NCBI GenBank assembly: GCA_025351525.1
Contig: JANXVV010000632.1
Span: forward strand, 1-8,744
Length of the DNA: 8,744 nucleotides
Source of the DNA: Humisphaera sp.
GTDB taxonomy: Bacteria; Planctomycetota; Phycisphaerae; Tepidisphaerales; Tepidisphaeraceae
Reading direction: 5' to 3'
The notes under the pieces were generated by a model. It was given only the letters and a program-made list of their open reading frames with translations, was not told where the DNA came from and searched no databases. A program made the position numbers and the translations under genes. Shown piece after piece: positions 7,628 through 8,744 of this stretch. The first letter of the stretch is position 1. Each line of letters opens with the position of its first letter.

Positions 7628-8125
7628 TCACTCCTCGCCACCGCTCCGTCGCCCGACTTTGATATCGCCGCGACGGCGTTTACCATCGACTCGTCGGCGT
7701 TTGGAGGCGCGGGAGGGGCGGGTTTTACGGCGTTTTTTGGGTTCGTGAATCGCTTGTAACAGCAGTTCCCGCAGACGGGTCAACACTTCTCCGCGATTGG
7801 CTTCCTGCCGTCGTTCGGTATCCGAGGCAATGTGAATTTCACCGGCGATCGTCCAGCGATGGCCGGCCATCTGCTGAAGGCGGAGGCGGGCGGCATCGGT
7901 CAGGCCGGTGATGGCGGAGGCGGTCACCCACAGTTCCGCCTTCGTGTTCACCTTGTTGACATTCTGTCCACCCGGACCGCTGCTGCGGGCATACTGAAAA
8001 CGAACGGCGGATTCCGGCGCAAAGATCCCCGGGGCCAGTTCCACTCCTGAAGCGGGCTCTTTCCGCACGAACGTTTCGCTGTTGATCCCGGGCATGGGTT
8101 GAGCTTCACGAATCGCGCAGGACAT
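7628..8125 (-). CDS. arfB: Ribosome-rescue peptidyl-tRNA hydrolase ArfB (YaeJ / RF-1-like)
   Basis: The 165-residue factor releases the nascent chain from ribosomes stalled without a stop codon. The catalytic GGQ is at 52-54 in RSSGPGGQNVNK (47-58), followed by a release-factor-domain-3-like fold to about residue 125. A strongly basic tail (129-160) follows, with RPSRASKRRR (136-145) closely like the E. coli YaeJ tail RPTRASKERR. That tail enters the mRNA channel in the known structure. No codon-recognition domain is present, as expected. If translation starts at 8125, the gene overlaps the upstream membrane-protein gene by 20 bases, suggesting coupling. A second ATG at 8095 would leave a 10-base gap and also keeps all conserved parts. 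Neither has a strong ribosome binding site, so the start is uncertain. It is the second gene of a two-gene minus-strand unit. Confidence 0.93.
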   Translation of the reverse strand: MSCAIREAQPMPGINSETFVRKEPASGVELAPGIFAPESAVRFQYARSSGPGGQNVNKVNTKAELWVTASAITGLTDAARLRLQQMAGHRWTIAGEIHIASDTERRQEANRGEVLTRLRELLLQAIHEPKKRRKTRPSRASKRRRVDGKRRRGDIKVGRRSGGEE

Positions 8126-8633
8126 TGATTTGACCGGGCTTGAATTCGCGGATTCGCAGCCTCACTTCCCGCGTCACGCTGGCCAGAAACATCGAGATCA
8201 GCAGCACCACCAAAACCGCCCGCATCCAGGCGACCGGATTGTTTCGCAACCGTCGCGTGGCCGTGACGCGCAGGAGCATGACAAACCCGACCACTGCGAG
8301 TGCGACATGCCCGAAGGCCCATGTCCGGGGGCCCAGCAGGAATGATCCGACGAGTTTCTCATCCGCCTCGTAAAGAAGCCAGTTGCGCCACAGCGAAACC
8401 GCGCCGCTTAAAATGAGCATTGCGACGCTGAGCCATACCACATTGCGAAACACCCATCGCGCGCGTCCGAAGACCGCCAGTTGCTGCTCTTCTTTTAAGT
8501 CAGCGGTCGCCAACGGCACCACAAACTCGAAGAACAGAACCCCGCCGACGAGAACCGTGCCCGCGACCAGATGAACCCAGCGGTTCACCGTGAAGGCAAT
8601 GTTGATAAGGGGCGGAATGATTTCCATGAGCAT
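8106..8633 (-). CDS. Four-helix integral membrane protein, CopD-like
   Basis: The 175-residue protein has four hydrophobic segments, at about 15-40, 62-82, 103-123 and 136-154, joined by short charged loops, and a hydrophilic C-terminus. Helix 1 contains N-R-W-V-H21-L-V-A-G and G-G-V-L-F-F, and helix 3 contains H109. This is reminiscent of the CopD copper-resistance superfamily, where intramembrane histidines are thought to bind metal or haem. The resemblance is by eye only, and a plain uncharacterised membrane protein is an equal alternative. The start at 8633 is preceded by GAGG (8640-8643) with a six-base gap; GTG at 8663 in the same frame lacks such support. The composite element at 8687-8744 lies 53 bases upstream. 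The ArfB gene overlaps or closely follows its end. Confidence 0.75.
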   Translation of the reverse strand: MLMEIIPPLINIAFTVNRWVHLVAGTVLVGGVLFFEFVVPLATADLKEEQQLAVFGRARWVFRNVVWLSVAMLILSGAVSLWRNWLLYEADEKLVGSFLLGPRTWAFGHVALAVVGFVMLLRVTATRRLRNNPVAWMRAVLVVLLISMFLASVTREVRLRIREFKPGQINVLRDS

Positions 8634-8686
8634 TGATCGCCTCACTCGTTCGATGACAAACACTCAGGTACTTCCAGAACACTCTA

Positions 8687-8744
8687 AGGAACGGACCCGA
8701 AATAACTTCCGCGTCTGGATCGGGTGCCACAGGTCGCGGTACTC
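8687..8744 (-). repeat. Composite upstream element, right copy
   Basis: Read on the minus strand, it begins with the 23-base block (8744-8722) identical to 118-140. An 11-base spacer follows, then a block (8710-8687) matching 158-181 at 18 of 24 positions. It ends 53 bases before the start of the membrane-protein gene and reads towards it. The window ends exactly at the edge of the identical block, so the copy may continue further. Confidence 0.7.

Overview
The window looks like a chromosomal segment of a high-GC planctomycete-like bacterium, perhaps of the Phycisphaerae lineage. This is inferred from gene content and from the very repeat-rich intergenic DNA; no ribosomal gene is present to settle it. 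The intergenic repeats include quasi-palindromes of the GTGGCATGGGCGTC type, polypyrimidine TTTCTGATTTC runs, a CACGGATGAACACGGAT unit and a CACAGAGGACAC unit. From memory, these families are scattered in planctomycete and some other environmental genomes. I see no tRNA, rRNA, CRISPR array or transposase.

Layout, left to right. Positions 1-211 hold a possible last 21 codons of an upstream gene, a small hairpin and a composite element (118-181) that recurs inverted at the right edge (8687-8744). At 212-1366 (+) lies a secreted sialidase-like beta-propeller protein with a CxCC cluster. A hairpin repeat separates it from a convergent minus-strand pair: a coiled-coil C4 zinc-ribbon protein (2305-3099) and, downstream of it, an RNase HI with an extra cysteine-rich tail (1552-2157). 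The 430-base gap at 3100-3529 holds two repeats and a near-consensus sigma-70 promoter. That promoter drives a 7Fe-type ferredoxin (3530-3790). Next on the plus strand are an exported YHS-type metal-binding protein (3896-4177) and a CopA-like Cu+ P-type ATPase (4385-6661). A 413-base repeat-rich gap precedes a small protein whose second half is almost entirely Asp/Glu (7075-7518). A terminator hairpin then separates it from a minus-strand pair: a four-helix CopD-like membrane protein (8106-8633) and the ribosome-rescue factor ArfB (7628-8125).

Functionally, the YHS protein and the ATPase form a plausible copper-handling pair. The CopD-like membrane protein may also touch metals, but that is weaker. 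RNase HI plus zinc-ribbon protein is a housekeeping pairing that I recall from other phyla (Mycobacterium Rv2228c-Rv2229c). ArfB rescues stalled ribosomes.

The most unusual signal is not a gene. Five intergenic hairpins, belonging to three unrelated sequence families, all have arms of 24-26 bases; a sixth, more degenerate one fits the same length. In addition, one two-block element sits upstream of the outermost gene at each end, in the same orientation relative to the gene.
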